NCBI GenBank assembly: GCA_001001345.1
Contig: LCKI01000001.1
Coordinates: 64,339-121,408 of the forward strand
Source: Parcubacteria group bacterium GW2011_GWC1_45_14
Lineage (GTDB): Bacteria > Patescibacteriota > Minisyncoccia > Moranbacterales > GWC2-37-73
Direction of reading: 5' to 3'
Length of the DNA stretch: 57,070 bases
In this document: positions 55,957 through 57,070 of the stretch, in pieces
How the letters are laid out: every line of letters begins with the position of its first letter
Position numbering within the stretch: position 1 is the first letter of the stretch
The notes under the pieces: model-generated
Database searches by the model: none
What the model saw: the letters and a program-made list of their open reading frames with translations, nothing else
Told to the model about the DNA's origin: nothing
Program-made: the position numbers and the translations under genes

Positions 55957-56727
55957 ATGAAAACTTTCATTCAAAACAGAAAAAAGCAGAAGATTGCGGT
56001 GATCGTCGAGGAAAATGAAAATCCGAGGGGGTTGGTTTTCGTGATGCATGGGCTTAGCGGATGCAAGGACCAGTCGCACATAAAGGCGTTCGCTTCCGCA
56101 TTCAGCGAGAAGGGTTTTGCTGTCATACGGTTCGACACTACGAACACTCTCGGTGAGAGTGACGGAGATCTGATCGATGCGACCCTGACTAATTATTATG
56201 AGGATTTGGAGGATGTCATCAGATGGTCGGAATCCCAAAGTTGGCACCAGGAACCGTTCGTGCTTGTGGGTCATAGCCTGGGCGCCATTTCCTCGATCTT
56301 GTTCGCTGAAAAATATCCGGAAAAAGTCAAAGCTATCGCGCCGATTTCCACGGTCGTTTCAGGAGAATTGACCGAAGATACCCCGGATTTCAAAGCGATT
56401 GCGGATGAGTGGGAGAAAAAAGGAATCAGGGAATGGGAAAGCAGCAGTCAGCCCGGAGTGGTCAAGCGCTTAAAATGGTCCCACGTTGAAGATAGGAGAA
56501 AATACGATTCTCTTTTGCAGGTGCAGAAGCTGACGATGCCCGTTTTGATGATCGTCGGAGATTTGGATAACGTGACGCCGTTGGAACACCAACAATTGTT
56601 TTTCGATAAGCTTCCTGGTAAGAAGGAAATCCATGTCATCAAGGGCGCGGAACATACTTTCAAGGAAAAAGAGCATCTGGAGGAGATAAGGGAAATTTTT
56701 AAAAAATGGATCGAGGGGAACTTATAA
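55957..56727 (+). CDS. Alpha/beta hydrolase
   Basis: LVFVMHGLSGCKDQ, VLVGHSLGAISSILFAEKYP, IVGDLDNVTP, KGAEHTF. Confidence 0.9.
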   Translation: MKTFIQNRKKQKIAVIVEENENPRGLVFVMHGLSGCKDQSHIKAFASAFSEKGFAVIRFDTTNTLGESDGDLIDATLTNYYEDLEDVIRWSESQSWHQEPFVLVGHSLGAISSILFAEKYPEKVKAIAPISTVVSGELTEDTPDFKAIADEWEKKGIREWESSSQPGVVKRLKWSHVEDRRKYDSLLQVQKLTMPVLMIVGDLDNVTPLEHQQLFFDKLPGKKEIHVIKGAEHTFKEKEHLEEIREIFKKWIEGNL

Positions 56728-56736
56728 ATTCAATAT

Positions 56737-57003
56737 ATGCAGGAAATCAAACTTGGAAAATATAGGCATTTTAAGGGGATGATTGTCGAGGTGATCGGGG
56801 TCGCGCTGCATAGCGAGACGATGGAGGAAATGGTCGTCTATCGCCACGATGATCCGGTCAAAGGAAAAGACGCTGGCACGCTTTGGGTGCGACCGTTGGG
56901 AATGTTCTTGGAAACTGTCGAGAAGGATGGACAGAAAATTCCGAGGTTTGAATATGTGGAGGTTGATCAGGCCGTTTTCTATCCAATAGCTTGGAAACAC
57001 TGA
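56737..57003 (+). CDS. DUF1653-like protein
   Basis: KLGKYRHFKGMIVEVIGVALHSETMEEMVVYRHD...LWVRPLGMFLETV. Confidence 0.85.
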   Translation: MQEIKLGKYRHFKGMIVEVIGVALHSETMEEMVVYRHDDPVKGKDAGTLWVRPLGMFLETVEKDGQKIPRFEYVEVDQAVFYPIAWKH

Positions 57004-57070
57004 ACTAAAGAAATCGGGGTTTTGAAATCTATACCCATGTGCAATCTTTCGGTGTTGTAATATTCCAGAT
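56979..57070 (-). mobile_element. C-terminal end of a second rve-type transposase (truncated by window edge)
   Basis: Minus-strand frame open to the edge: LEYYNTERLHMGIDFKTPISLVQCFQAIG*, matching the YNxxRxHxGxxxxTP C-terminal pattern. Confidence 0.65.

Overview
The window looks like a chromosomal segment of a Candidate Phyla Radiation (Patescibacteria)-type bacterium. This is inferred from gene content and compact proteins, not from a search. About 46 kb is housekeeping: proS, ispH, aspS, scpA/scpB, a D,D-carboxypeptidase, mraY, pgk, eno, a PfkB kinase, an FtsA/PilM-like ATPase, an infA-rpmJ-rpsM-rpsK-rpsD-rpoA-rplQ-rplM-rpsI block, frr, rseP, greA, lysS, rdgB, polX, serS and one tRNA-Lys(UUU). 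An AT-rich accessory region (about 2.3-11.0 kb) carries a GNAT protein, an IS481/IS3-like transposase with a possible frameshift, a chimeric 7TM histidine kinase, a UDP-glucuronate decarboxylase-like epimerase, a radical SAM enzyme plus P-loop kinase operon, a NUDIX protein and an ATP-grasp-like protein. Its inner part (about 6.55-11.02 kb) lies between two copies of a histidine-kinase 3' end; the right copy is only a pseudogene fragment. The strongest candidates for something undescribed are: (1) recurring intergenic elements made of short quasi-repeated words that fold back into long imperfect hairpins or three-way junctions, often next to translation genes; (2) a 74-nt three-way junction with two GNRA loops followed by a perfect 16-bp UUCG terminator after rpsI; (3) the radical SAM/kinase/ATP-grasp island. 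Another notable signal is an enolase gene whose 5' end appears deleted and frameshifted. All calls are by eye from sequence and the ORF track; no searches or folding programs were run.
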